Below, in pieces: positions 1-8,552 of a stretch of DNA of 64,000 bases. This DNA comes from Micromonospora_J zhanjiangensis. Lineage in GTDB: Bacteria; Actinomycetota; Actinomycetes; Mycobacteriales; Micromonosporaceae. The position numbers and the translations under genes are program-made. The stretch lies in the NCBI RefSeq assembly GCF_042650605.1, contig NZ_JBHSBN010000011.1, forward strand, positions 1 to 64,000. The letters are read 5' to 3'. The notes under the pieces are model-generated. The model ran no database searches. It was not told the origin of the DNA and saw nothing but the letters and a program-made list of their open reading frames with translations. How positions within the stretch are numbered: position 1 is the stretch's first letter; every line of letters starts with the position of its first letter.

Positions 1-364
1 CCTTGTCCCGCGCCCCGTTGATGAAGTTGTGATACGGCCACACCGACGGATCACCGAACACGCTCTTGTGATGGTTGTTCTCGCTCGACCCGTTGTTGTA
101 CATGTTCCGCGGATACCACTCGTTCGCAAACGCCGGAACACTGAACACACCCCAGTGGTAATAGATGCCGAACTTCGCATCCTGAAACCACTCCGCCGCC
201 GCCGGATGCTGATCCACCGACGACCACGACGACGTGTAACTCTGCGGACCCTCGGTGGCCCAGGCGACACCGACCCGGAACGAACCGGTGGTGGCGGCGG
301 CCGCACCGACCCCGACCGCGACGAGCAGGCCGCGGCGGGTCAATCGAGACGAGGACGAAGACAT
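1..364 (-). CDS. Alpha-L-fucosidase, GH29 family, N-terminal part
   Basis: Partial gene: 121 codons are visible and the 3' part lies beyond the left edge. The start ATG (364-362) follows a GGGAGG-type ribosome site. The first ~35 residues are a Tat-like signal (RLTRRGLL followed by an Ala-rich core), so the enzyme is probably exported folded. The mature part begins with the GH29 hallmark W-F-x-D-A-K-F-G-I-Y-Y-H-W-G and then EWYPRNMY, which shape the fucose pocket. The catalytic Asp lies outside the window. Known role of the family: retaining hydrolysis of terminal alpha-L-fucose from plant or animal glycans. This fits the other secreted carbohydrate enzymes in the window. The family call is firm; the substrate is inferred. 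Confidence 0.88.
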   Translation of the reverse strand, partial: MSSSSSRLTRRGLLVAVGVGAAAATTGSFRVGVAWATEGPQSYTSSWSSVDQHPAAAEWFQDAKFGIYYHWGVFSVPAFANEWYPRNMYNNGSSENNHHKSVFGDPSVWPYHNFINGARDK

Positions 365-507
365 GCCGGAAACCTCCCAGGCAAGGACGCACGACCTTCG
401 ATGCGTTAGACATCACACGTTAGAAGTGTTATCGATGAGAGTCAATCACGTTGCCCCTGCCCTCAACTGGCCATACGGTGACCTCGCCGAGTCAGGGTTG
501 GTCATAC

Positions 508-523
508 ATCAGATCTATCTGAT
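508..523. promoter_or_regulatory. Perfect 7+2+7 palindrome, candidate operator
   Basis: ATCAGAT and ATCTGAT are exact inverted copies around a 2-bp centre. The site is AT-rich within GC-rich DNA, about 145 bp upstream of the fucosidase start. Its size suits a dimeric repressor (for example GntR or LacI type) controlling the fucosidase. The regulator is not in the window. Confidence 0.45.
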
Positions 524-724
524 CGGTTGCCCGGCCCCGGGACGGTCACCCGCACGTCCGCCACGCCGAACCCGACGACGGGTGATCCTGATCACCGACA
601 GTGACCCGCGCCGGACCCGCGGACGCCGCCGAACCCCGGCTTCGCACAACCGGTCAGCCGACCGTCCATTACCGACCGCATAGCGTCACATCGGTGGCTG
701 ACCTGCCGATGGTGAGGTAGCCTC

Positions 725-880
725 ACGCCCGGTCACCACCGTCGGCGCGGTTGGCGCCTGTGGTGACACGCCTAATCGCATCCGCGAACCGGGGACCCAG
801 GAACCTGGGGCGAATCCGCCACCCGGCGGTAGGGGCAACTTCCGCCCCGAGCCCGTCAGCTAACCCGGTCGGTGGCCACG
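725..880 (+). ncRNA. c-di-AMP riboswitch (ydaO-yuaA type)
   Basis: This leader contains the conserved ydaO-type blocks in order: TAATCGC, AACCGGGGACCC, CTGGGGCGAATC, a GTAGGGG...CCGCCCCG arm, and CCCGTCAGCTAACCCGGTCGG. It ends about 17 bp before the start of a secreted wall-hydrolase-like gene, the usual actinobacterial partner of this RNA. CCACCG (736-741) can pair with CGGTGG (870-875) to close the aptamer. GTCACCA (732-738) can instead pair with TGGTGAC (760-766), a possible competing fold. Known function: c-di-AMP binding turns off wall-remodelling genes. Exact ends are approximate. Confidence 0.87.
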
Positions 881-896
881 GAAGGAACGGAACAGG

Positions 897-1937
897 TTGA
901 CACGTCGCCCCTCCTGGTTGAGCCCGCTGTTGGCCGCGCTCGCCGCGATCGCCGTCCTGACCGGCCCGACCCCGGCCGGGGCCGCGGCTCCGTCACCCGC
1001 GCCCAGCAAGCCGAGTGCCAACGAGTCGGACCCGCACGCGGACGAGGGCAGTCCGAAACTGCTCAGTGAGGCCGTGGAGCAGGCCAACCGCAACTACGTC
1101 CTGGCGAAGGCGAAGCTGGACAAGACCCAGCAGCGGCAGAAGGAGCTCGCGGCCGCGGTCGCCAAGGCTCAGCAGGAACTCGACCGGCTCGCCCCGGAGA
1201 TCCAGAGCATCGTCGACACGTCGTACCGGATGGGCCGGGCCGGACCGGCGGCCATGCTGCTGAACAGTTCCTCGAAGGACGACTTCGTCAGGCGGGCCGC
1301 CGGGCTGGAGGAACTCAACCAGCTCAACGACCAGAAGATCGCCACGGTGAACGAGGCCCGCAAGCGGGCCGAGGACGCCCGTGCCGCGCTGGACGCGCAG
1401 GTCCGGGAGGAACAGCGGCTCACCGCCACGATGGCCAGGCAGAAGCAGGAGGTGGAAAAGTCGCTCTCCCTGCTCGGCGGCAACCGGCAGATCGGCAGCG
1501 GGTTCGTCGCCGCCACCTCGCCGGTCGCCAAGGCGGCGCCCCGTTCCGCGGACGGGAGCTTCCCGTCGGAGGGCTGCACCAAAGACGACCCGACCACCGA
1601 CGGCTGCATCACCGGGCGCACCCTGAACGCCTACACCGAGACCCGTAAGGCGGGGTTCAACCGGTTCGCCGGCTGTCACCGTAACGGTGGACCGTTCGAG
1701 CATCCCAAGGGCCGGGCCTGCGACTGGTCACTGATCAACAAGGGCTTCGTGCGCGCCCAGAACAAGGACCAGTTGCTCTACGGCAACAACCTCGCCGCGT
1801 TCCTGATCCGCAACGCCGACCGGCTCGGGATCTACTACGTCATCTGGTACAAGCAGATCTGGATGCCGGCGACCGGCTGGGCCTCGTACAGCGGGGACTC
1901 GGACCACACCGACCACGTACACATGTCCATGCTCTAG
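897..1937 (+). CDS. Secreted coiled-coil protein with ARB_07466-like C-terminal domain
   Basis: The 346-residue protein starts at TTG 897, behind GGAAGGAACGG. It has a signal peptide (residues ~1-31), a Lys/Glu/Gln-rich coiled coil (~50-190) of the kind that holds wall hydrolases inactive, and a C-terminal domain (~220-346). That domain resembles the ARB_07466/M15-like fold, with C-H-R-N-G and a late S-D-H-T-D-H-V-H segment that could bind zinc. It probably acts at the cell wall during growth or germination. The c-di-AMP riboswitch directly upstream supports a role in peptidoglycan remodelling. Hydrolytic activity is inferred; it could be a non-catalytic activator. Confidence 0.8.
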   Translation: MTRRPSWLSPLLAALAAIAVLTGPTPAGAAAPSPAPSKPSANESDPHADEGSPKLLSEAVEQANRNYVLAKAKLDKTQQRQKELAAAVAKAQQELDRLAPEIQSIVDTSYRMGRAGPAAMLLNSSSKDDFVRRAAGLEELNQLNDQKIATVNEARKRAEDARAALDAQVREEQRLTATMARQKQEVEKSLSLLGGNRQIGSGFVAATSPVAKAAPRSADGSFPSEGCTKDDPTTDGCITGRTLNAYTETRKAGFNRFAGCHRNGGPFEHPKGRACDWSLINKGFVRAQNKDQLLYGNNLAAFLIRNADRLGIYYVIWYKQIWMPATGWASYSGDSDHTDHVHMSML

Positions 1938-1960
1938 CGGAAGCCCGGCCCGGGCGCCGG

Positions 1961-1983
1961 CCGGCCGTCGTCGTCACGGCCGG
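1961..1983. terminator. Hairpin between convergent genes
   Basis: CCGGCCGT (1961-1968) pairs with ACGGCCGG (1976-1983) across a 7-nt loop, just after the riboswitch-controlled gene. It overlaps the last codons of the convergent channel gene. No U-tract follows, as is usual for actinobacteria. Confidence 0.45.
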
Positions 1984-2918
1984 TCGGCGTCGCGTCGGTG
2001 CCGTTGCCGGGTCGGGCCGTCCTGGTCGACGCGCAGCTCGCGTTCGAGTTCGGCGAGCACCGCCCGCAGGTCGTCCAGCCGCTGGCTGATCGCTATCCGG
2101 TCCACCTGGTCGGGAATCCCGTCGCCGTCTTCGTCGTAGTCCGGCGCCAGCCCCTCGGTCATCTCCAGCCGGCGGGCCTCCTCCATCGAGTTCACGATCA
2201 CCGCGATCAGGATGTTCAGCAGCAGGTTCACCGCGATGAGCACGTAACTGACGTAGAAGACAACGGCCCACGGGGAGTATTCCGCGCCCTGTTGGATCAG
2301 GTCCGGCAGGTTCTCCAGGGAGAGCAGCACGAACAGGGTGAGCAGCGACTTGCCGATGTCGCCGTACTGCTCGGGATAGACGTCCCGGAAGATCAACCAA
2401 CCGATCATGCCGTAGACGTAGAGGGTCACCATGGCCAGCGCGAGGAAGCCGCCGACGCCCGGCAGGCTGCGCAGCAGCGCGGTCACGATGGTCCGCAGGC
2501 CGGGCGAGAAGCGCACCAGCCGGACCACCCGGGCGACCCGCAGCACCCGCAACAGGGCCGAGTCGCCGTGCAGGCCGGGGACGAAGATCGCCGCGACCAC
2601 CGCCAGGTCGAACACGTTCCACCCGTGCCGGAAGAAGTCCTGCGGCCGGCGGCCGTAGGCCAGCAGCCGGATCCCGATCTCGGTCACGAAGATCGCCCGG
2701 AAGAGCAGCTCGACCCAGTCCAGCACCGGCCGGGCCGCACCCAGGTGCGGGTACGTCTCGATGCCCAGCACGATGCCGTTGGCCACGATGACCGCGACGA
2801 TGGCCACCTCGAACGGGCCCGACTCGACGAGCCGGCGGCAGCGCTCGGCGAACTCCGGACGCCCCGGCCGGTCGGCCGGCGGATTGTCCCGCCGGCCGGG
2901 GACGGTGAGCCGGCTCAC
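1974..2918 (-). CDS. Voltage-gated cation channel homologue (BacNav/NaChBac-like)
   Basis: This 314-residue protein has the six-helix plan of a single-domain voltage-gated channel. S4 carries arginines at 124, 127, 130, 133 and 136, spaced by three as in a voltage sensor. The pore helix and filter read TLF-VLL-S-LENLPD (194-206), matching NaChBac TLFQVVTLESW except that the conserved Ser-Trp is Asn-Leu. The pore Glu (E202) is kept. After S6 comes an acidic D-E-D-G-D-G-I-P-D loop (262-270), resembling a calcium-binding loop, and then a short coiled coil (~273-298) of the tetramerising type. Family membership is confident; ion selectivity cannot be predicted from the altered filter. Confidence 0.85.
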   Translation of the reverse strand: MSRLTVPGRRDNPPADRPGRPEFAERCRRLVESGPFEVAIVAVIVANGIVLGIETYPHLGAARPVLDWVELLFRAIFVTEIGIRLLAYGRRPQDFFRHGWNVFDLAVVAAIFVPGLHGDSALLRVLRVARVVRLVRFSPGLRTIVTALLRSLPGVGGFLALAMVTLYVYGMIGWLIFRDVYPEQYGDIGKSLLTLFVLLSLENLPDLIQQGAEYSPWAVVFYVSYVLIAVNLLLNILIAVIVNSMEEARRLEMTEGLAPDYDEDGDGIPDQVDRIAISQRLDDLRAVLAELERELRVDQDGPTRQRHRRDADRP

Positions 2919-3046
2919 CGCCGCACGGGCTCCGGCGGCGACGTCCGACTCCGACGGCGGCGGTCAACGCGGTGGGACGGCATGCGTCACACCCTATCGA
3001 TCCGGAGCGACGGATAATCCACCTCCACGCTGGGTACTGCGAGGCC

Positions 3047-3475
3047 ATGCAGCAGCTGCGCACCTCGACACCCCCCACCACGGCCCAGGAAGTCCGTCGC
3101 TGGGTGCTGGACACCCCGGCCGAGCTCCGCGGACTGCGCGCGTCCCTGCACGAGGCGCTCACCGGCCACGCCCTCGCCGAGGGCGAGGAACTCGACGACG
3201 TACCGGAACGGTTGGTCCTGGTCGCGACGGAACTGGCCACCAACGCGCTGCGGCACGGCATCCCGCCGACCGTCGTCCGACTGCTGGACACCGAGGACCG
3301 GTTCCTCCTCGACGTGGCCGACCACGACCTGAGCACCGTGCCGGAACTGGTGGAGATGCGGCTGTCCGGCTCGGGCGGCCGGGGACTGCAACTCGCGCTG
3401 GCGTTCTCCCTCGACGTCGGGTGGTACGCCACCGAGACGTCGAAACACATCTGGGCGTCGTTCCCACACGGCTGA
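3047..3475 (+). CDS. ATP-binding protein, RsbW/SpoIIAB-like HATPase
   Basis: From ATG 3047 the product is 142 residues, one HATPase_c_2 domain. The N-box reads ELATNALRHG, the G1 box D-V-A-D-H, and the G2 box GGRGLQL. Such stand-alone kinases bind ATP and phosphorylate anti-anti-sigma partners, or restrain a sigma factor. No partner STAS or sigma gene is adjacent. A GTG start 75 bp earlier (2972) is possible but lacks a ribosome site and adds an unconserved-looking tail. The gene is divergent from the channel and convergent with the P450. Role in a sigma-factor switch is inferred from the family only. Confidence 0.75.
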   Translation: MQQLRTSTPPTTAQEVRRWVLDTPAELRGLRASLHEALTGHALAEGEELDDVPERLVLVATELATNALRHGIPPTVVRLLDTEDRFLLDVADHDLSTVPELVEMRLSGSGGRGLQLALAFSLDVGWYATETSKHIWASFPHG

Positions 3476-3502
3476 GCCCCCGGCGGTCAGCGGGTCAGGA
3501 GG

Positions 3503-4708
3503 TCACCAGGTGACCGGCATGCTGGTGAGGCCACGGACCAGCAGGCCGCTCTTCCAGACCAGCTCGTCGACGTCGACCGCCAGCCGCAGTCCGGGCGTCC
3601 GGTCGAGCAGCACCCGCAGGGCGACCTGCAGCTCCATCCGGGCCAGCTGCGCGCCGATGCAGTGGTGCGCGCCGTACCCGAAGCCGACGTGCGGGTTCGT
3701 CGCCCGGCCGAGGTCGAGGGTGTTCGGCTGGTCGAAGACCGTCTCGTCCCGGTTGGCCGACGCGATCGCCGCGATCACCGGCTCGCCCGCCCGGACCAGC
3801 ACCCCGCTCAGTTCGACGTCCTCGGTGGCGTACCGGGCGAAGGCCGCCGTCGCGCCCAGCGGGACGAACCGCATCAACTCCTCCACCGCCGACGGCAGCA
3901 GGTCCGGGTCGGCCCGCAGCCGGTTCCACTGCTCCGGGTTGGTCAGCAGCACGTACACGAAGTTGGGGATCTGGGTGACGGTGGTCTCGTGACCGGCGGC
4001 GAGCAGTCCCGCCGCGAGCTGGACCACCTCCTCCCCGGTGAGCTGGTCGGCCCGCTCGTCGCGGGCCTGGGCGAGGGCGGTGAGCAGGTCGTCGGCCGGC
4101 TCCCGCCGCCGGGCGTCCAGCAGCTCCCCCATGTAGCCGAACAGGTTCTGGATGTACTCCTGGATCCGCTCTGGCGGCAGCGAGGTGGTGGAGACGATCG
4201 CCTCGCTCCAGACGTGGAACCGGTCCTGGTCGGCGACCGGCACGCCGAGCAGGTCGCAGATCACCCGGATCGGCAGCGGGGTGGCCAGGTGCGCGACGAG
4301 GTCGGCCGGTGGACCGGCGGCCAGCATGCCGTCGACCAACTCGCCCGCGATCTGCTCGGTACGCGGTCGCAACTGCTGGACCCGGCGGGCGGTGAACGCC
4401 TTCGCGGCCAGCCGGCGGATCCGCGAGTGCTCCGGTGGGTCCATCGCCAGCATGCCCTGGTCCAGCTGGTGGGGCGTGTTGCGCGGCTCGTCCCGGCCGA
4501 CCGCGGCCGCCCGGCTGAACCGGGAGTCACCGAGCACGGTCCGCACGTCGGCGTGCCGGGTCGCCAGCCAGGCCGGTTCGCCGTACGGCAGCCGGATCCG
4601 GACCAGGGGCTCGTCGCGCCGCAGCTCGGCGTAGCGGGGATCCAGGTCGAGCCGGTGGGGCGGGCTGAACGGGTAGCTGTGTACGGTCGCCTGCGCGCTG
4701 TCCGACAC
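3503..4708 (-). CDS. Cytochrome P450 (CYP105/107-like)
   Basis: The 401-residue protein begins at GTG 4708, six bases after AAGGAG. All P450 signatures are present: oxygen-binding I-helix AGHETT (238-243), ExxR (E277-R280), and heme loop FGYGAHHC with ligand Cys350 followed by IGAQLAR. The length is typical of soluble class I actinobacterial P450s, which take electrons from a ferredoxin; no ferredoxin gene adjoins it. The N-terminal region and 'DPPEHSRIRRLAAKAF' resemble CYP105/CYP107 enzymes acting on macrolides, terpenoids or xenobiotics. The substrate is unknown. A longer frame extends upstream to 4960 but reads as non-coding. Confidence 0.92.
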   Translation of the reverse strand: MSDSAQATVHSYPFSPPHRLDLDPRYAELRRDEPLVRIRLPYGEPAWLATRHADVRTVLGDSRFSRAAAVGRDEPRNTPHQLDQGMLAMDPPEHSRIRRLAAKAFTARRVQQLRPRTEQIAGELVDGMLAAGPPADLVAHLATPLPIRVICDLLGVPVADQDRFHVWSEAIVSTTSLPPERIQEYIQNLFGYMGELLDARRREPADDLLTALAQARDERADQLTGEEVVQLAAGLLAAGHETTVTQIPNFVYVLLTNPEQWNRLRADPDLLPSAVEELMRFVPLGATAAFARYATEDVELSGVLVRAGEPVIAAIASANRDETVFDQPNTLDLGRATNPHVGFGYGAHHCIGAQLARMELQVALRVLLDRTPGLRLAVDVDELVWKSGLLVRGLTSMPVTW

Positions 4709-4941
4709 TTGGTGCTCCTTGTCGTCGGCCCGAGCCACCGGCCGCCCGCCGACGGGCCGCCGTGGGCACGGTGATGGCCTGGAGTCATGCACTGAGTGCG
4801 GATAGTAGCGACATCGGTCGATTCTCGCCAGGGCTCGAACCGGGCGGCCCCGGCGACCGATCGACCATTGTCGAAGGAATGGGCCTGCGGTACGTTGACG
4901 CTTGCGCTGTGGGCGCGCGTGGGAACAGGGCAGACCGGTCC

Positions 4942-4958
4942 GGGCAAACGCTTTCCCC
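4942..4958. promoter_or_regulatory. LacI-type imperfect palindrome upstream of the PL11 lyase
   Basis: GGGCAAACGCTTTCCCC is symmetric about its central G, with GGG/CCC and AAA/TTT matched and two unmatched pairs. It resembles LacI-family operators that control plant-polysaccharide enzymes in actinobacteria. It lies 50 bp before the lyase start. Confidence 0.4.
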
Positions 4959-5007
4959 ACCTCGCACGGTCACGCGGGGTCGACACCTGTCCAGGAGGAG
5001 CCCTCCC

Positions 5008-7251
5008 ATGCCCATTGCTCGACGACGAACCACCGCCATCGCGGCGGTCGGAGCGTGTTCCCTGCTCACCGGTGGCCTGGTCGGCGCGGTCGCCGCGGAC
5101 GCCGCCGCGGCCGGTTGCCGGGTCGACTACGCCATCTCCAGCAGCTGGTCCGGCGGCTTCGGCGCCACCGTCACGGTGACCAATCTCGGCGACGCCGTCA
5201 ACGGCTGGACCCTGAACTGGTCGTTCACCGCCGGCCAGACCGTCACCCAGGCGTGGAACGCCACGGTGACGCAGAGCGGATCGACGGTGACCGCGAAGAA
5301 CGTCGACTACAACGCCGGCCTGCCGACGAACGGCAGCGCCCAGTTCGGCTTCAACGGCTCGTGGACCGGCAGCAACCCGGTGCCGACGACGTTCACCCTG
5401 AACGGCACCACCTGCACCGGCGGCACCGCGCCGACCACCCCGGCGCCGACCACCCCGGGCCCGACCACGCCCGCGCCGACCACGCCACCGCCCACCACGC
5501 CACCGCCGACCAGCCCGCCGCCGAGCGGGTCCGGCCGACAGGCCGAGGCCCTGGACCGGGGGCTGATCAGCGTACGGTCCGGCAGCGCCAACCTGGTGTC
5601 CTGGCGGCTGCTGGGCACCGAGTGGACCGGCAACGTGGCGTTCAACCTGTACCGCGGCTCGACCAAGGTGAACGCCACCCCCATCACCGGCGCGACCAAC
5701 TACCTCGACAACGGGGCCGCCGCGGGTGACTCGTACACCGTCCGGGCGGTCGTCGACGGGGTGGAACAGGCCGCGTCGGCCGCGTCGTTGGCCTTCGCCG
5801 CCGGCTACCGCGACGTGCCGATCCAGTCCCCCGGCAGCATCTACAGCGCCAACGACGCCTCGGTCGGCGACCTGGACGGCGACGGACAGTACGAGTTCGT
5901 GCTGAAGTGGGACCCGTCCGACGCCAAGGACAACTCCCAGTCCGGCGTCACCAGCAACGTGTACGTCGACGCGTACAAGCTCAACGGCACCCGGCTGTGG
6001 CGGATCAACCTCGGCCGCAACATCCGGGCCGGCGCCCACTACACCCAGTTCCAGGTGTACGACTACGACGGCGACGGCCGGGCCGAGGTCGCCATGAAGA
6101 CCGCCGACGGCACCGTCGACGGCACCGGCCGGACGATCGGCAACGGCTCCGCCGACTACCGCAACTCCTCCGGGTACGTGCTGACCGGACCGGAGTACCT
6201 GACCATGTTCAACGGCCAGACCGGCGCCGCGATGTCGACCGTCAACTACGAGCCGCCCCGCGGCACCGTGTCGTCCTGGGGCGACAGCTACGGCAACCGG
6301 GTGGACCGGTTCCTCGCCGCCACCGCGTACCTGGACGGGCAGCGGCCGTCGCTGATCATGTGCCGCGGCTACTACACCCGCTCGGTCATCGTCGCCTGGG
6401 ACTTCCGCAACGGCGCGTTGACCCGGCGCTGGACGTTCGACTCGAACAGCAACACCAGCTACAACGGCCAGGGCAACCACAACCTCTCGGTGGCCGACGT
6501 GGACGCCGACGGCCGCGACGAGATCGTGTACGGCGCCATGGCGATCAACGACAACGGTTCCCCGCTGTGGAACAACCAGAACGGCCACGGGGACGCCCTG
6601 CACGTCGGTGACCTGGACCCGTCCCGCCCCGGGCTGGAGGAGTTCAAGGTCGACGAGGACAGCAGCAAGCCGTCCTCGTGGATGGCCGACGCCCGTACCG
6701 GTCAGGTGATCTGGACTACCGCGCCCAACGGCGACAACGGCCGCGGCGTCTCGGGCGACATCTGGTCCGGCAGCGCCGGCGCCGAGTCCTGGTCCGCCGC
6801 CGCCGACGGCCTGCGGGACCCGAAGGGCAACGTGGTGTCCAGCCGCAAGCCCGGCTCGACGAACTTCCTGGCCTGGTGGGACGGGGACACCACCCGGGAG
6901 CTGCTGGACGGCACGCACATCGACAAGTACGGCCCGTCGGGCGACACCCGGCTGCTGACCGCCTCGGGGGTGCACTCGAACAACGGCACCAAGTCCACCC
7001 CGTCACTCTCGGCGGACCTGCTCGGTGACTGGCGCGAGGAGGTCGTCTGGCCCACCACCGACAACACCGCGCTGCGCATCTACTCCACCCCGAACCAGAC
7101 CGGCACCCGGCTCTACACCCTGATGCACGACATCCAGTACCGGGAGGCCATCGCCTGGCAGAACACGGCGTACAACCAACCGCCGCACCCGAGCTTCTTC
7201 ATCGGCAGCGGCATGGCCACCCCGCCCACCCCGAACCTCTACCTCCGCTGA
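5008..7251 (+). CDS. Secreted rhamnogalacturonan endolyase, PL11 with N-terminal CBM2
   Basis: The 747-residue protein starts at ATG 5008 after AGGAGG. Residues ~1-34 are a signal peptide. CBM2 follows (~36-136: CRVDYAIS-S-SWSGGF, two Trp-containing strands, closing Cys), then a Pro/Thr linker of repeated TTPAP/TTPPP units (~140-175). The PL11 domain (~180-747) opens with the FnIII-like 'LDRGLISVRSG' part and continues into the calcium-rich propeller (D-L-D-G-D-G-Q-Y-E-F and similar acidic loops). Family activity is beta-elimination of pectin rhamnogalacturonan I backbone; CBM2 anchors the enzyme to cellulose. A strong terminator follows. Expression is probably induced by plant cell-wall sugars. 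Confidence 0.95.
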   Translation: MPIARRRTTAIAAVGACSLLTGGLVGAVAADAAAAGCRVDYAISSSWSGGFGATVTVTNLGDAVNGWTLNWSFTAGQTVTQAWNATVTQSGSTVTAKNVDYNAGLPTNGSAQFGFNGSWTGSNPVPTTFTLNGTTCTGGTAPTTPAPTTPGPTTPAPTTPPPTTPPPTSPPPSGSGRQAEALDRGLISVRSGSANLVSWRLLGTEWTGNVAFNLYRGSTKVNATPITGATNYLDNGAAAGDSYTVRAVVDGVEQAASAASLAFAAGYRDVPIQSPGSIYSANDASVGDLDGDGQYEFVLKWDPSDAKDNSQSGVTSNVYVDAYKLNGTRLWRINLGRNIRAGAHYTQFQVYDYDGDGRAEVAMKTADGTVDGTGRTIGNGSADYRNSSGYVLTGPEYLTMFNGQTGAAMSTVNYEPPRGTVSSWGDSYGNRVDRFLAATAYLDGQRPSLIMCRGYYTRSVIVAWDFRNGALTRRWTFDSNSNTSYNGQGNHNLSVADVDADGRDEIVYGAMAINDNGSPLWNNQNGHGDALHVGDLDPSRPGLEEFKVDEDSSKPSSWMADARTGQVIWTTAPNGDNGRGVSGDIWSGSAGAESWSAAADGLRDPKGNVVSSRKPGSTNFLAWWDGDTTRELLDGTHIDKYGPSGDTRLLTASGVHSNNGTKSTPSLSADLLGDWREEVVWPTTDNTALRIYSTPNQTGTRLYTLMHDIQYREAIAWQNTAYNQPPHPSFFIGSGMATPPTPNLYLR

Positions 7252-7256
7252 CGACC

Positions 7257-7292
7257 CGGGTGGCCCGCCGCCGCACGCCGGCGGGCCACCCG
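7257..7292 (+). terminator. Strong hairpin terminator after the PL11 lyase
   Basis: CGGGTGGCCCGCCG (7257-7270) and CGGCGGGCCACCCG (7279-7292) are perfect inverted copies with an 8-nt loop, six bases past the stop codon. Confidence 0.85.
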
Positions 7293-7403
7293 CCCGTCTT
7301 CGCGGAGGTGGTGCGCCGATGAGCGCCAAGGTGGGCGGATGCGTCGGTCCGCGACCGGCGACCTGTTCGCGGCCGAGGCGCGCCGCCGCGACACACCGGA
7401 AGG

Positions 7404-8552
7404 TCACAACCAGTTGCGGCGCTTGAAGGCCAGGTAGAGCCCGCCGCAGACCAGCACCATCAGGGTCAGCGCGAACAGGTAACCGAAGCGCCAGTGCAGC
7501 TCCGGCATGTGGTCGAAGTTCATCCCGTACACCGTGCCGATCAGCGTCGGAGCGAACAGGATCGCCGCCCAGGCGGAGATCCGTTTGATCTCCTCGTTCT
7601 GCTCGTAGCTGGCCGCGGTGAGGCTGCGCATCTCCTCGTTCTGCTGCTGGGACACCAGGGTCGCGTTGACCGCCAGGATGTTCTGCAACAGGTGCCGGAA
7701 GCCGTCCACCCGTTCCACCACCTGGGTCAGGTGGTCGGTCACGTCCCGCAGGTGCCGGCGCAACTCCTCGTCGGTGTCGTACGGGGCGAAGTCCTCGGTC
7801 AGGTTGGTCAGTACGCCGAGCATCGGTCGGGCCGCCCGTTGGAAGTCGATGACCTCGCGGCTGAGCTCGTAGATGCGCCGGCTGACCTTCGGGTCGCCGC
7901 CGAACACCTCCGTCTCGATCTCGTCGATGTCGTTCTCCAACCCGGCCACCACCGGGGCGTACCCGTCGACGACCTGGTCGAGGATGGCGTACAGCACGGC
8001 GGCCGTGCCGCGGGCCAGCGCCTGCGGGTCGCGCTCCAGCCGGCGCCGGACCGCGGCCAGGTCGGGGGCCTCACCATGCCGGAGGGTGATGACGAAGCCG
8101 GGTCCGACGAACAGGTGCAACTCGCTGAACTCGACCTGCTCCCGGACGTCGACGTAGCGGGCCGCCCGGAGCACGACGAACAGGGTCTCGCCGTAGCGTT
8201 CCAGCTTGGGTCGCTGGTGTGCGGTGATGGCGTCCTCGACCGCCAGGTCGTGCAGCTTGAACTCCTGGGCCAGCGAGTCGATCTGTCCGGCGTCCGGCCG
8301 GTAGAGACCGATCCAGGCCATCGCGTCGTCCTGCTCGCGCAGGCAGCGGTAGGTCTCGGCCAGGTCGGCCGGCGAGGCGTACCGGTGGCCCCGCCGGTAG
8401 ACGGCGCTGTCGACCACCTGGCCGGGCCCGGCGGCGCGCGGCGGCCTGAGCTGCTCGTCGCGGTCCGCGCCGGCGAGCCCCGGACCGGGCCGGACCGACC
8501 GGCGACCCCGCGCACTGTTCAGCGGAAACCCACGACGCTTCGTGGCGACCAC
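7404..8552 (-). CDS. corA: CorA-family magnesium/cobalt transporter
   Basis: The product is about 382 residues if started at GTG 8552; that start has GGGAG immediately before it, so a start a little downstream is also possible. The C-terminus carries the CorA signature YGMNFDHMPEL between two transmembrane helices, and the protein ends with the usual basic KRRNW tail. The long cytoplasmic N-terminal domain is typical for the pentameric channel. Function: passive uptake of Mg2+ (and Co2+/Ni2+) gated by cytoplasmic Mg2+. It is transcribed away from the DUF6458 gene. No magnesium riboswitch was recognised in its leader. Confidence 0.93.
   Translation of the reverse strand: MVATKRRGFPLNSARGRRSVRPGPGLAGADRDEQLRPPRAAGPGQVVDSAVYRRGHRYASPADLAETYRCLREQDDAMAWIGLYRPDAGQIDSLAQEFKLHDLAVEDAITAHQRPKLERYGETLFVVLRAARYVDVREQVEFSELHLFVGPGFVITLRHGEAPDLAAVRRRLERDPQALARGTAAVLYAILDQVVDGYAPVVAGLENDIDEIETEVFGGDPKVSRRIYELSREVIDFQRAARPMLGVLTNLTEDFAPYDTDEELRRHLRDVTDHLTQVVERVDGFRHLLQNILAVNATLVSQQQNEEMRSLTAASYEQNEEIKRISAWAAILFAPTLIGTVYGMNFDHMPELHWRFGYLFALTLMVLVCGGLYLAFKRRNWL

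Noticed and set aside
255..683. Plus-strand frame over the fucosidase start and promoter region
   Set aside because: It has no ribosome site, no recognisable motif and is Arg/Pro-rich throughout.
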